Virus record (IMG/VR): IMGVR_UViG_3300042465_003568
Location: 1 to 64,000 of that record
DNA: 64,000 nt
Strand: one strand, 5' to 3'
Source: a virus
The notes below the pieces were generated by a model. That model worked only from the letters and a program-made list of their open reading frames with translations, searched no databases and was not told the DNA's origin. This document shows positions 48,887 to 57,203 of this stretch, piece by piece. Each line of letters starts with the position of its first letter. Position 1 is the stretch's first letter. The position numbers were made by a program, and so were the translations under genes.

Positions 48887-48887
48887 A

Positions 48888-49532
48888 TTACTTTATTTTA
48901 AATTTTAAATTCGTTAACTTTTCTACTTCTTCTATTGTTACTTTGTTATCTTCTATACCGTTAGGTTTAGATTGATCATTTTGAAAGATATAAGCTAGCC
49001 AACTATTAGAACTCTTTATGTATAAAACTTTCCAACACTTTTCAGGAATAGATAGTCTTCCTACCTTCTTGGCCTCTCCTACTGATCCTGTCCATATTTT
49101 TATAGAGTCTTGAGCTTTTGCCCACTCTCTAGTTTTCATCTCTAGTATCTTCCAGTCTCCTCTATTCAATGATCCGTATTGTGGAGTCATATTTGAAAAG
49201 TAGAAAGACTCTTTCATAGCATCAGGCCCAGAACATTGATTATCGGCTGCTGGGGCCATGTGGCCGCGATCAAAGCCAGATCCAATATAATCTTTAGCTA
49301 TGTTTGTTTCAGCCTCTAGAAGTGGATCAGGTACAAACTGGTCTTTTCTTGGTATTGGATTTGTACACGATACTTTTTGCTTGGTTAACCACCACTCCAC
49401 AAGTACTGGATACTTTAAAGATTTAGAAAATACTGTAGTATACTCTTTATGATTTAACCTTACTGTATCTTGTGCCTTTAATGACACACTAAAAAAAAGA
49501 ACTATTGCAATTGAGTATAATAATTTAAACAT
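48888..49532 (-). CDS. Secreted DNA/RNA non-specific endonuclease (NUC1)
   Basis: 214 residues with a signal peptide (1-20, YSIAIVLFFSVSLKAQ). FDRGHMAPAADNQ (about 89-101) is the DRGH catalytic motif of the beta-beta-alpha metal nuclease family, with a metal-binding Asn nearby (SNMTPQYGSLNRGDW). It would act in the periplasm or outside the cell, degrading foreign or host nucleic acid. An exported nuclease in a phage is uncommon. The final bases of the small gene upstream overlap its start. Confidence 0.85.
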   Translation of the reverse strand: MFKLLYSIAIVLFFSVSLKAQDTVRLNHKEYTTVFSKSLKYPVLVEWWLTKQKVSCTNPIPRKDQFVPDPLLEAETNIAKDYIGSGFDRGHMAPAADNQCSGPDAMKESFYFSNMTPQYGSLNRGDWKILEMKTREWAKAQDSIKIWTGSVGEAKKVGRLSIPEKCWKVLYIKSSNSWLAYIFQNDQSKPNGIEDNKVTIEEVEKLTNLKFKIK

Positions 49533-49702
49533 TCTTTATTATAAATATCGATTGTTCTAATTGTTCTTTTAGGATTAAAGGTATAGGAGTTTTTAGGTTT
49601 ATTTTTCTTTTGCCACTCTTCGTATTTATCTTCTTGAAGCCAATGGTCTGTTTGCTTCTTCATTATTTTTAGAAGCTGGTCTCGTCTTTGTTCGTAACTC
49701 AT
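49502..49702 (-). CDS. Hypothetical small basic protein
   Basis: 66 residues, basic and aromatic (QWLQEDKYEEWQKKNKPK), probably cytoplasmic. A TATATTTGATA box, close to the canonical Bacteroidota -7 promoter element, lies directly upstream of its start and follows a terminator. Its 3' end overlaps the nuclease gene by 31 bases. Confidence 0.55.
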   Translation of the reverse strand: MSYEQRRDQLLKIMKKQTDHWLQEDKYEEWQKKNKPKNSYTFNPKRTIRTIDIYNKECLNYYTQLQ

Positions 49703-49712
49703 ATATCAAATA

Positions 49713-49738
49713 TAAAAAAAACCTCTTATTTAGAGGTT
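49713..49738 (-). terminator. Rho-independent terminator
   Basis: Minus strand: AACCTCT-AAATA-AGAGGTT with 7 pairs, followed by eight T. It lies 29 bases after the stop of the DUF1501 gene and directly before the TATATTTGATA promoter-like box. Confidence 0.8.
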
Positions 49739-49766
49739 ATCTTTATTTATAGTGATTCACTATTTT

Positions 49767-51221
49767 TTAAACTATGATTCCGTTAACTACTTTACCAGCT
49801 ACATCGGTAAGTCTATATCTTCTTCCTAAGTGTTTATATGTAAGCGTTTCGTGATCTATTCCCATCAAGTGTAATATTGTTGCGTGGAAGTCATGAACAT
49901 CTACAGGATCTTTTATAATATTGTATCCAAATTCATCTGTTTCTCCATAAACAATACCGGGCTTAATTCCTCCACCTGCCATCCAGATGCTGAAACACTT
50001 TGGATGATGATCTCTGCCATAATTTATAGGATCAATTCTTCCTTGACAAAAGTTTGTTCTTCCAAATTCACCACCCCAGATTACGAGTGTTTCGTCAAGG
50101 AGTCCACGTTGCTTCAAGTCTTTTATAAGTGCTGCTGAAGCGCGGTCTACGTCTTCTGCCTGCATTTTCATATCGTTAACAAGATTGCCATGGGTATCCC
50201 ATCCTTGGTGATAGAGTTGAACAAAACGAACGCCTGATTCAGTTAACTTTCTTGCTAGCAAACAATTCGCAGCATATGTTCCAGGAATTAAACAATCTGC
50301 TCCATACATTTTAATGACATGGTCAGGTTCTTTATTTAAGTCTGTTAATTCAGGAACTGCTGTTTGCATACGATAAGACATTTCGTATTGTTGAATTCTG
50401 GTATTTATCTCAGGATCTCCAAAATTTTGAAATGCTTCGGTGTTAAACTTTGCTAGTTGATCTAGCATATCTCTTCTATTTTGCTTATTGTGTCCTTCTG
50501 GATTTTTAAGATATAATACTGGATCTTCGCCGCTGCTAAACACAACTCCTTGGTGCATACTATCTAAAAAACCATTGCTCCAAAGTTTTGAATATACACC
50601 CTGACCATTGCCGCGTCCACGGGAAAGCAAAACCGTATAAGCAGGAAGATTAGAATTTTCACTTCCAAGTCCATAACTCATCCATGCACCCATACTAGGT
50701 CTATTGCCTTGTTGTGCACCTGTTTGGAAAAATGTTAGTGCAGGATCGTGGTTAATTGCTTCTGTATTCATACTTCTGATGATACAGATATCGTCTGCTA
50801 TTGATCCTATATGTGGAAATAAACTTGATATAGAAGCACCTGATTGTCCGTACTGATTGAAACCAAATGCAGAGCCTACCAATGGGAACTTATCTTGGTT
50901 TGCAGTCATGCCAGTTAACCTTTGCCCATTTCGTATTGAGGCAGGTAGATCTTGACCATGCATTGTATTCAATAGAGGTTTGTGATCAAAGGTTTCAAGT
51001 TGAGACGGTGCTCCATTTTGAAACAAGTATATAACTCGTTTTGCTTTTGGTGCAAATTGTGCAATACCAAGTGGTAAAGATTTAACTTCTCCACTAGATC
51101 CAAACAATTGATCTTTGAATAGCATGGTTCCTAAAGCAGCGCTTCCGATACCTAGACCTGCCTTTGTTAGAAAATGCCTTCTAGTAATGTTTAGTCTAAA
51201 CTGTTTTTCTTGGTTTTCCAT
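49767..51221 (-). CDS. Tat-exported DUF1501 (alkaline-phosphatase-fold) protein
   Basis: 484 residues. NITRRHFLTKAGLGIGSAAL (about 9-28) is a twin-arginine signal with a hydrophobic segment. The body matches DUF1501: FQNGAPSQLETFDHKP, MNTEAINHDPALTFFQTG (about 156-173), and near the C terminus WGGEFGRTNF and DHHPKCFSIWMAGGG. The family, related to sulfatases and phosphatases, is common in Bacteroidota and Planctomycetota; its substrate is unknown. The phage context is very unusual. The gene has its own terminator, an ATATTTATTAGT start box and slightly higher GC than its neighbours. Confidence 0.8.
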   Translation of the reverse strand: MENQEKQFRLNITRRHFLTKAGLGIGSAALGTMLFKDQLFGSSGEVKSLPLGIAQFAPKAKRVIYLFQNGAPSQLETFDHKPLLNTMHGQDLPASIRNGQRLTGMTANQDKFPLVGSAFGFNQYGQSGASISSLFPHIGSIADDICIIRSMNTEAINHDPALTFFQTGAQQGNRPSMGAWMSYGLGSENSNLPAYTVLLSRGRGNGQGVYSKLWSNGFLDSMHQGVVFSSGEDPVLYLKNPEGHNKQNRRDMLDQLAKFNTEAFQNFGDPEINTRIQQYEMSYRMQTAVPELTDLNKEPDHVIKMYGADCLIPGTYAANCLLARKLTESGVRFVQLYHQGWDTHGNLVNDMKMQAEDVDRASAALIKDLKQRGLLDETLVIWGGEFGRTNFCQGRIDPINYGRDHHPKCFSIWMAGGGIKPGIVYGETDEFGYNIIKDPVDVHDFHATILHLMGIDHETLTYKHLGRRYRLTDVAGKVVNGIIV

Positions 51222-51336
51222 ACTAATAAATATTTAATTAGATAGTGGAGCTTTGATTGCCGTGTGTGATTGATAGTTCTAACTTTATTATTCTTGTAAT
51301 TCTAGGATCAGAATAATTTTGCATGCTTATATTTTA

Positions 51337-51687
51337 TTACAATTCATTTGCATATTTTTTACCGTCTTCTGTAAGAGAATAAAGTATATCTCCATTTTCT
51401 CCTACTGAAACTTTTGCTAATCCTTTATCTACTAATCCATCTAGTAGCTCTTGAGTGTGTTTTAATGATGCTTTTTCGTAACACTTTTTTACATCCTCAT
51501 CTGTTATTAGATAAGTCTCTTTATTTCCTTTTAGATACTCTACATAGCTATCTAGTGCTAGATTATAAACACCGTTGCACCAGTCGTCTAAAAGCTCTGA
51601 ATCCATGTTTCCTTCTCCTAATTTAGAAATTTCATAAGAGATATCCATCGCGTATTCTTCAGGTAAAGTATACTTTTTATTCTGCAT
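51337..51687 (-). CDS. Winged-helix-like hypothetical protein
   Basis: 116 residues from ATG 51687 (MQNKKYTLPEEYAMDIS); an upstream Met 14 codons earlier would lie inside the previous gene. Residues about 80-116 (ELLDGLVDKGLAKVSVGENG, DGKKYANEL) have the shape of a winged-helix C-terminal part. It could be a transcriptional regulator. The 115 bases between its stop and the DUF1501 start are AT-rich without recognisable content. Confidence 0.6.
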   Translation of the reverse strand: MQNKKYTLPEEYAMDISYEISKLGEGNMDSELLDDWCNGVYNLALDSYVEYLKGNKETYLITDEDVKKCYEKASLKHTQELLDGLVDKGLAKVSVGENGDILYSLTEDGKKYANEL

Positions 51688-51985
51688 ATTCTGGGTGATT
51701 TTGTAACCAATCTGATATTGTAAGTCCATAACAAAGATCGAACCATGCCATTTCCGTCTGAGCTGATTTTAGATTAGTTCTAAGTTTAGTTTTTATGAAC
51801 TTAGTACCCCACTCTTTCCATTCTTTATTCTGAGCTTCTGTCATGGTCCATTGTTGATACCAGTTGTCAGTTCTACCTTCAACATCTTTGTATCTAATAT
51901 CGTGGCCTGCAAACTCAAACATTTTATCAATAAGAGTTATTGCCATCTGTTCTTTTGTTTGACGTTTTTTTTCTGGTCTTGTCAT
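51677..51985 (-). CDS. Hypothetical phage protein
   Basis: 102 residues, basic N terminus (MTRPEKKRQTKEQ), Trp-rich middle (WYQQWTMTEAQNKEWKEWGT), ending HPEYAE. It resembles short phage proteins without function. The start is preceded by a variant of the AAAATAAAAGTT leader. It overlaps the next gene by 11 bases. Confidence 0.65.
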   Translation of the reverse strand: MTRPEKKRQTKEQMAITLIDKMFEFAGHDIRYKDVEGRTDNWYQQWTMTEAQNKEWKEWGTKFIKTKLRTNLKSAQTEMAWFDLCYGLTISDWLQNHPEYAE

Positions 51986-51992
51986 GTAACTT

Positions 51993-52262
51993 TTATTTTA
52001 GCATGTATAAAATATCTTCAAACTTTTTAGCTGCTATGGAATCTTCTTGTTTTAGATTTTCTAGAGTTACTTCGTATCTTTCTAGGTCTATTCTTAAAAT
52101 ATTAATAGAGTCAAGTAACTCTGCTTTATAGATATCCCCGCCTCCTTCAAGTCCTATTTCAGAACAACTGTAATTTTTTATAATCATATTTTGATAACCT
52201 ACTAGAATTACTAAAATTGCAACTATAGCAAAGTAAACTAGATATCGTAACTTATTTTTCAT
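51993..52262 (-). CDS. Membrane-anchored helical protein
   Basis: 89 residues from ATG 52262 (MKNKLRYLVYFAIVAILVIL); a much longer upstream extension overlaps the membrane gene before it. One transmembrane helix (about 7-23) is followed by an acidic, coiled tail (LDSINILRIDLERYEVTLENL). The layout resembles o-spanin/i-spanin-like or structural anchor proteins. It begins two bases after the upstream gene. Confidence 0.55.
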   Translation of the reverse strand: MKNKLRYLVYFAIVAILVILVGYQNMIIKNYSCSEIGLEGGGDIYKAELLDSINILRIDLERYEVTLENLKQEDSIAAKKFEDILYMLK

Positions 52263-52263
52263 A

Positions 52264-52455
52264 TTAAAATATTTCATCATGTAAATTTTCATCCCATCCG
52301 TCGCGACCAGCTTTATTGTGGATATCTTTATCCCAATTAAAGAAATCTTTTCCTTTCTGTTTTGAAGTTTGCCTTTTGATGTAATCAATACCACCTGATA
52401 AAAGCCAAGTAAGAGATGCTGAGATTGCGACGATAAATAAAACTAAGCCTAACAT
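52264..52455 (-). CDS. Small membrane protein
   Basis: 63 residues. The N-terminal 20 residues are hydrophobic (MLGLVLFIVAISASLTWLLS), the rest charged (KRQTSKQKGKDFFNWDKDI). One transmembrane helix. No family known. Coupled to the following membrane gene. Confidence 0.55.
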   Translation of the reverse strand: MLGLVLFIVAISASLTWLLSGGIDYIKRQTSKQKGKDFFNWDKDIHNKAGRDGWDENLHDEIF

Positions 52456-52495
52456 ATTATATTTTTTAAATTGGTTACATCGCTAATGCCGCTAA

Positions 52496-53068
52496 TCAAT
52501 CCCACCAGCCTCTTAAATCTGATCCGTCATAATCTTTATACTCCTTATATTTTTTCCCTTCTATTATCTGCCATAATTCTTTCCACTCTTTTGCTTCTAG
52601 TTGATGTGCTTTACTGAAGATCATTTTGTTATGTAACTTCTGTTCTTCTGTCTCTTCATCGACTAACATATAATTTCCATTATCAGTCTTTTCAAAACCA
52701 AAATCTGATAGGTACAATTCTCCAAACTCTTTTTCAATCCTCTCTAGATAGCTGTCTTGTATCTTATTTTCCAATAACTCTATAGCCCTTCTCATTTTAG
52801 CTAGCTTCTTGTTTAGACTCGTAGATTCTTCATTTCCACCTACTATCATTCCAGCTTCTTGAATCTCAAGAGATTTTTTTAACACTTCTAAAGTAAACCG
52901 ATAATCCCACCAGCGGTGAGACCACAATTCACGGCGAAAACTCCAAACGTTCCTAATGAACCCAGGGAGTCCGTATCGTACGGCATCATAAGCCTTATAA
53001 ATAGGGCTTTCATGCCATCTTAATTTCCTCAAACTCTTGAAAAAAGAATCTTCTGCGATAATATTCAT
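52496..53068 (-). CDS. Conserved phage protein, unknown function
   Basis: 190 residues from the second ATG at 53068, placed directly after a GGAGGTT Shine-Dalgarno-like sequence; the first ATG lies three codons upstream. Features include WHESPIYKAYDAVRYGLPGF (about 19-38), then LWSHRWWDYRFTLEVLKK. The middle is coiled and the C-terminal is basic and acidic. A TATATTTGTTA box precedes it. Family unassigned. Confidence 0.65.
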   Translation of the reverse strand: MNIIAEDSFFKSLRKLRWHESPIYKAYDAVRYGLPGFIRNVWSFRRELWSHRWWDYRFTLEVLKKSLEIQEAGMIVGGNEESTSLNKKLAKMRRAIELLENKIQDSYLERIEKEFGELYLSDFGFEKTDNGNYMLVDEETEEQKLHNKMIFSKAHQLEAKEWKELWQIIEGKKYKEYKDYDGSDLRGWWD

Positions 53069-53129
53069 AACCTCCATTTATAACAAATATATGAAAAAAA
53101 TAAAAAAGAATAAAAACTATGTCTATAGT

Positions 53130-53639
53130 TTAATAAAAATTTTCAGATGCTAATACTTTAGACATTTTCATGCTATTTGCAAATCTGCCATTTTTTAGCT
53201 GTACACAATGAGCATATAGATCCATCACGGTTCCATCAAAATCTTCCATCATATTTTCAAGATCTTCCTTAGGCATGCCGAATTCCTTACAAAAGTCTTT
53301 TTTCATATTCTTTGTAGTCTCTGCTTCATCTTTTAGGAAGTCTTCATGAAGCTTTTTGTATCTGGCTCTAAATAAGCTAATCTTATCTAGCTTATCATCA
53401 TAGTGCTTCATGTCTTTTATAGCATCTTCAAGAAGATAGTTCTCGTGTTCTGCTTGATAGTAGTAGTCTGAGGGTTCATAATCGCCATTAGCTATTTTAT
53501 CATGTAAACTACTTTTATCTGGTAAGATCTGCCTTTGTTGATAGCGTCTCCACCAAATAAATTGATTGTAGTTTTTTTTCTGTAGCTTAGAGAGTTTTAC
53601 CTCTAAGACTTCTCTTGACATTTTTGTTGGAAAAATCAT
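53130..53639 (-). CDS. Hypothetical phage protein
   Basis: 169 residues from ATG 53639 (MIFPTKMSREVLEVKLS), preceded by an AAGGTT Shine-Dalgarno-like site; a first ATG three codons upstream also exists. Helical, charged (KKNYNQFIWWRRYQQRQ). It overlaps the previous gene by 53 bases. Function unknown. Confidence 0.6.
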   Translation of the reverse strand: MIFPTKMSREVLEVKLSKLQKKNYNQFIWWRRYQQRQILPDKSSLHDKIANGDYEPSDYYYQAEHENYLLEDAIKDMKHYDDKLDKISLFRARYKKLHEDFLKDEAETTKNMKKDFCKEFGMPKEDLENMMEDFDGTVMDLYAHCVQLKNGRFANSMKMSKVLASENFY

Positions 53640-53838
53640 AACCTTCATTTATTTTTTTACAATAATCTTTAGCAAATTTAATCTTCCATTCTCCTGTATG
53701 CCCGTCTTCATCTAGAGTGTACATAATAGCTTTTATTAGCTGCTGCTCTTCTTCCATTTTAAACCACTCTTTCATCTCTGCTAGATCTGATATTTTGCCA
53801 TCAGAAAGCAGGTTGTATATTTTGTCTACTACTGTCAT
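53587..53838 (-). CDS. Hypothetical phage protein
   Basis: 83 residues, beginning MTVVDKIYNLLSDGKISDLA; the motif KIYNLL...LAEMKEWFKM suggests a small helical bundle. It overlaps the downstream gene. The intergenic gap to the thymidylate-synthase-like gene upstream is five bases. Confidence 0.6.
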   Translation of the reverse strand: MTVVDKIYNLLSDGKISDLAEMKEWFKMEEEQQLIKAIMYTLDEDGHTGEWKIKFAKDYCKKINEGYDFSNKNVKRSLRGKTL

Positions 53839-53843
53839 AGATA

Positions 53844-54491
53844 TTAATTAAACATGTCGTAATGTCTTGGATAGATATGTAAGTTTGTTATAAAGAAATG
53901 CATTTGACCTACAGGATATCCGGTTCTGTAAGATACGTGTTCCATAAGTTTAGCAAATGTGTATTGATCATTACAGAAGCCAAAGACAAGATCGATAGAT
54001 CTAGCAAATATAGTTAATTCTAGCTTACCGTCTTTAATATAAAAATTAAGTACATCATTACACGGTGTATCATATTTGTATCTGTCTAACTCATGCAAAA
54101 TGTAGTGAACTATAATAGCTCGTCTAGTTTCTTTATTTAGCTTTAGATCATTGACAACGCGATTAAGTTGATCGTTGTAATTCCAAAAGTATCCATAATT
54201 AGAATTAACTTCTGTAGTACCTGGTACCATCATTTGATTCCAGATCTTGGCACGTTCACCTATTTCTTTTGCATCACGATCTCCTTTACGATACCATTCC
54301 CATTCGTATTCTGCATAGTCTTGATTAAACTTACGCTTTGGTGAAGTAATTACTTTTTGTGTAGGATCTTGTATAGTGAATGATGAATTAAATATTGCTT
54401 TGGTACCTGCAAAGTCTTCACCTTTGTCAATGATGTAGTGAAACAGATTCTCGAATGCACTGGTTGGTGTAATGTATTTTTTAGTCTCCAT
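53844..54491 (-). CDS. Thymidylate-synthase-fold enzyme, predicted dCMP hydroxymethylase
   Basis: 215 residues with the TS fold: GDRDAKEIGERAKIWNQ, NYGYFWNY and KETRRAII (phosphate Arg pair), then catalytic Cys in DTPCNDVLNFYI (about 142-153). RSIDLVFGFCND follows exactly 20 residues after Cys, and NLHIYPRH closes the fold. In an ungapped alignment from RS to GY, the TS Asn that binds uracil is replaced by Asp (position 12 of that segment). Asp there marks dCMP hydroxymethylases such as T4 gp42. It overlaps the dCMP deaminase gene by 11 bases. Product: 5-hydroxymethyl-dCMP, predicted. Confidence 0.7.
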   Translation of the reverse strand: METKKYITPTSAFENLFHYIIDKGEDFAGTKAIFNSSFTIQDPTQKVITSPKRKFNQDYAEYEWEWYRKGDRDAKEIGERAKIWNQMMVPGTTEVNSNYGYFWNYNDQLNRVVNDLKLNKETRRAIIVHYILHELDRYKYDTPCNDVLNFYIKDGKLELTIFARSIDLVFGFCNDQYTFAKLMEHVSYRTGYPVGQMHFFITNLHIYPRHYDMFN

Positions 54492-54882
54492 ATTGTTCTA
54501 CTTCTATAAACTGTTTAAGAAAGTTAACGCCTTCTAAATTACGATACTGATTCAAATATACAACTCTTTTTATTCCTGATTGCAAAATAACTTTGGAGCA
54601 GTCTAAACAAGGACTAAGTGTTAAGTACAAAGTGGAACCATCTACAGAGTTGCCTGTCTTGGCTGCTTTAATAATTACATTTATTTCAGCATGGATAACA
54701 TGAGGTAGAGTGACATTATCTCTCTCGCAACAATTGTCCATACCAGAAGGAGTCCCATTATATCCAAAACTTATCAAGTTGCCGTCTTTAACTAAAACTG
54801 CGCCTACCTTAGATCGAACGCAGTGTGACAGAGTAGATGTTTCTTTTGCTATGTTTATAAATACTTTGTCTAGTTTATTCAT
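54481..54882 (-). CDS. dCMP deaminase
   Basis: 133 residues from ATG 54882 (MNKLDKVFINIAK), two bases after the dUTPase stop. VGAVLVKDGNLISFGYNGTP (about 27-46), VIHAEINVIIKAA (about 65-77, His-Ala-Glu zinc site) and LSPCLDCSKVI (about 89-99, PCxxC) define the ComEB-type zinc deaminase. It converts dCMP to dUMP and is usually regulated by dCTP/dTTP. It joins the dUTPase and TS-fold enzyme in one nucleotide operon. Confidence 0.9.
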   Translation of the reverse strand: MNKLDKVFINIAKETSTLSHCVRSKVGAVLVKDGNLISFGYNGTPSGMDNCCERDNVTLPHVIHAEINVIIKAAKTGNSVDGSTLYLTLSPCLDCSKVILQSGIKRVVYLNQYRNLEGVNFLKQFIEVEQYGD

Positions 54883-54883
54883 A

Positions 54884-55312
54884 TTATAATCCAGTTGAAC
54901 CGAACCCTCCTGAACCTCTTTCTGTATTTCTAGATTGTAATTCTTCAACTTCCTCTACATCAAAATAAGCAACAGGAATTAATACAAACTGAACTAATTT
55001 TTGTCCTGTGGCAATTATTTGAGGCATATCTGAAGTATTAATCATGTGTAAATGAACTTCTCCTTCATAATCTTCATCAACAACACAAGCGCCAACAGAG
55101 AGACCTTGTTTTACTGCTACTCCTGATTTATTAAATGCAATCAATGCATAACCTCTAGGAACTTGAACTTTAATTCCTGATGGAATTAATACTGACTCTC
55201 CTGGTTTTAGTGACACTGTTTCAAAATCTTCTGGCACATAGAAGTCTATTCCTGCTGATGAAGATGTTCCTCTATTTGGTGTTTTTACGTTTCGTAACTT
55301 TTGTAGTTTCAT
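54884..55312 (-). CDS. dut: dUTPase
   Basis: 142 residues from ATG 55312 (MKLQKLRNVKTP). SAGIDFY, NKSGVAVKQGLSVGA (about 61-75), VVDEDYEGEV (about 78-87) and the C-terminal ERGSGGFGSTG (about 131-141) are the five conserved dUTPase motifs in order. It hydrolyses dUTP to dUMP, keeping uracil out of DNA and supplying dUMP. It overlaps the previous gene by about 40 bases. Confidence 0.9.
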   Translation of the reverse strand: MKLQKLRNVKTPNRGTSSSAGIDFYVPEDFETVSLKPGESVLIPSGIKVQVPRGYALIAFNKSGVAVKQGLSVGACVVDEDYEGEVHLHMINTSDMPQIIATGQKLVQFVLIPVAYFDVEEVEELQSRNTERGSGGFGSTGL

Positions 55313-55577
55313 TTTGTAAATCATTTTGGTAATCATTTAGTGAAGCCATATATGCAACACAATCTAGGAGATTGTCCTGTTTATGGTTATAAGCCTGTCT
55401 CGACAACTTAAGTGCAATCATACAGTTGTACATATCAACTGCAGTTAACTCTTTACGGCTTAATAACGATGCAATCTTGGCAGCTTCTTGCATACCGTCT
55501 TGCATTGGCCCATATTGACGGGCCTTTTCTTCAGATCTCTTGTAGATGATCTCGTTTGCTTGTTCAAGTATATTCAT
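55272..55577 (-). CDS. DUF6378-like phage protein
   Basis: 101 residues. YGPMQDGMQEAAKIASLLSR (about 22-41) and ALKLSRQAYNHKQDNLLDCV (about 55-74) match a common phage family often found next to nucleotide genes, with a Lys-Leu-x-R motif and a Trp/Tyr-rich core. Function unproven. A promoter-like TATATTTATCC box precedes the start. Confidence 0.65.
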   Translation of the reverse strand: MNILEQANEIIYKRSEEKARQYGPMQDGMQEAAKIASLLSRKELTAVDMYNCMIALKLSRQAYNHKQDNLLDCVAYMASLNDYQNDLQNETTKVTKRKNTK

Positions 55578-55613
55578 AGGATAAATATAAAAAATAATAT
55601 CGAAATGGTAAAA

Positions 55614-56501
55614 CTAAAGTCCTAAGTACCTAGTAATATCAGATTTATCGCCCCACTCTCTTTGAGAATCAACATCACTTGCTTTAATTGTAGGCTTGGG
55701 CATATTTCTAGCCACATTCCAGAACCAATCTCCTAAGTGGCCGTATTTTTTCATGAGTTCCCAACCTTTAGCGTCATAAGTTTGTATGCAATCAAATGGC
55801 GGAATTATTCTAGACTCTTTTAAAAATGCTCTATCATGAGTATAAAACTTAGCTCTGCCTAATTCACCAGGTTGTACATTTCTTGCAACTGCTACTGCAT
55901 TAAACTTTGTGTTAGGTAAAGCAATCTGAAGTGTTCTAGATAGCACTCCTGTGGAAAATACTGACCACATATTTGGAATTCTTTTATCTTTAAATGCTTC
56001 ATGAAATATTCTAACTCCTCCGGCTACAACTTGCTCATGCTTAAGGCCGAATGGTAGATATTTTGCGCCAATCTTTTCTGCAAAGTTTTTTGCCCAGGCA
56101 TTAATAGTCGGCATAGCAGGAGTCTTTAAAAATATTGGCGTTGCCCCATCTTCAATAACTCTTAACTGATGTTCAGATGCTTCTTTAGACGCGGGCATAA
56201 ATAGTATAAGCTTCTTGTTATATTTTTTTGCAAGATACGTAAGTGAATAAGGAGCATATCCTGTTCTTGGTGCTACGTAAACTAAAGTGTCTTCTTTTAC
56301 TTGGCTGATCATGAAGTCTCCCATCTTGGCTTTACTACCATATTGAAATTCTCCATCATCGACTATTGTAAAACCTTCTGCTTGTTTTAGCATGAATTCA
56401 AAATCAGGCTTATAGTCTTTTGTCATTTCTAGATAGTAGTTTAGATCTCTACCACCTGACATGTCTAAGTTCGATTGATCTGTCGCTTTGTTTAAAAACA
56501 T
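55614..56501 (-). CDS. PLP-dependent enzyme-like (fold type II)
   Basis: 295 residues. FQYGSKAKMGDFMISQV (about 53-69) is the probable Schiff-base Lys region. LVYVAPRTGYAPYSLTYLAK (about 74-93) is the nucleotide-site strand and STGVLSRTLQIALP (about 193-206) the PLP-phosphate loop of ACC-deaminase/cysteine-synthase-like proteins. A similar enzyme occurs in phages that hypermodify thymine. No substrate can be read. It lies 36 bases from the DUF6378-like gene and next to a lipoprotein. Confidence 0.6.
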   Translation of the reverse strand: MFLNKATDQSNLDMSGGRDLNYYLEMTKDYKPDFEFMLKQAEGFTIVDDGEFQYGSKAKMGDFMISQVKEDTLVYVAPRTGYAPYSLTYLAKKYNKKLILFMPASKEASEHQLRVIEDGATPIFLKTPAMPTINAWAKNFAEKIGAKYLPFGLKHEQVVAGGVRIFHEAFKDKRIPNMWSVFSTGVLSRTLQIALPNTKFNAVAVARNVQPGELGRAKFYTHDRAFLKESRIIPPFDCIQTYDAKGWELMKKYGHLGDWFWNVARNMPKPTIKASDVDSQREWGDKSDITRYLGL

Positions 56502-56509
56502 CAGTTTTT

Positions 56510-57193
56510 TTATTTATTTTTTTCTTCTTTTTGAAGTTCTTTGCTTAATTCAATAATAGGCACAGGAGTTCCTACAGGATATGGAAAACTATCTTTAGCC
56601 GCAGTAATAGATTTCATTCCAGATGTAACAGGAACAGCTTTACGAAGTGGAACTGCTGCTTCATTAAGTGGTCCGTATACTCTTGCTAATATAATACCTG
56701 TAGATGTTGTATCAAAGATAATACCTGGCATAGCAAACATATTACTTTCGCTTGTGCTTGGATGATCAAGATTTACAATAAATGCACGATTTACTGGTGG
56801 TAATAATTCCCACTCCTTAGATGCTGGATTAAATTGAGGTACTGTAGTTGCTGAATCATAGTACCAAAATAAAGACCAGACAGTAGTGTCAGTTCCGTCA
56901 GGAGTTTGGAAGTTTTCGTTTACATTAAACTTTCCGTAAGTTCCGCTAATACCTTCCATTGCTAAATTAGAAATAGATGGTCCTGTTAATACAGGGCATA
57001 TTGCGCATCCTTCATCATATTCTACTCCTTGAACAACAATCTTTTTTCCGGTAGGAATTGCGGCTGATGCACCACAGAAAGCAAAAGATCCTTGGTGAAT
57101 CTTTACAGCTTTATCAGATTTAATATCTTCATTTGTCTTACAACTAACTAATACTGTTAGTAGACTAACTACTATGAGTGCGATTTTTTTCAT
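56510..57193 (-). CDS. Hypothetical lipoprotein
   Basis: 227 residues. Signal peptide and lipobox LTVLVSCKTN put the lipidated Cys near 18. CGASAAIPTGKKIVVQG and DEGCAICPVLTG (about 57-68) carry further Cys residues, maybe a disulfide or metal site. The rest is beta-rich, ending in Lys/Glu. It is a surface protein of unknown job, inserted between base-modification-like genes. Confidence 0.55.
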   Translation of the reverse strand: MKKIALIVVSLLTVLVSCKTNEDIKSDKAVKIHQGSFAFCGASAAIPTGKKIVVQGVEYDEGCAICPVLTGPSISNLAMEGISGTYGKFNVNENFQTPDGTDTTVWSLFWYYDSATTVPQFNPASKEWELLPPVNRAFIVNLDHPSTSESNMFAMPGIIFDTTSTGIILARVYGPLNEAAVPLRKAVPVTSGMKSITAAKDSFPYPVGTPVPIIELSKELQKEEKNK

Positions 57194-57203
57194 TTTTTTT
57201 GTT

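Noticed and set aside
53844-54491. Ordinary thymidylate synthase
   Set aside because: The Asn that recognises uracil is Asp in an ungapped alignment; a plain TS call would miss this.
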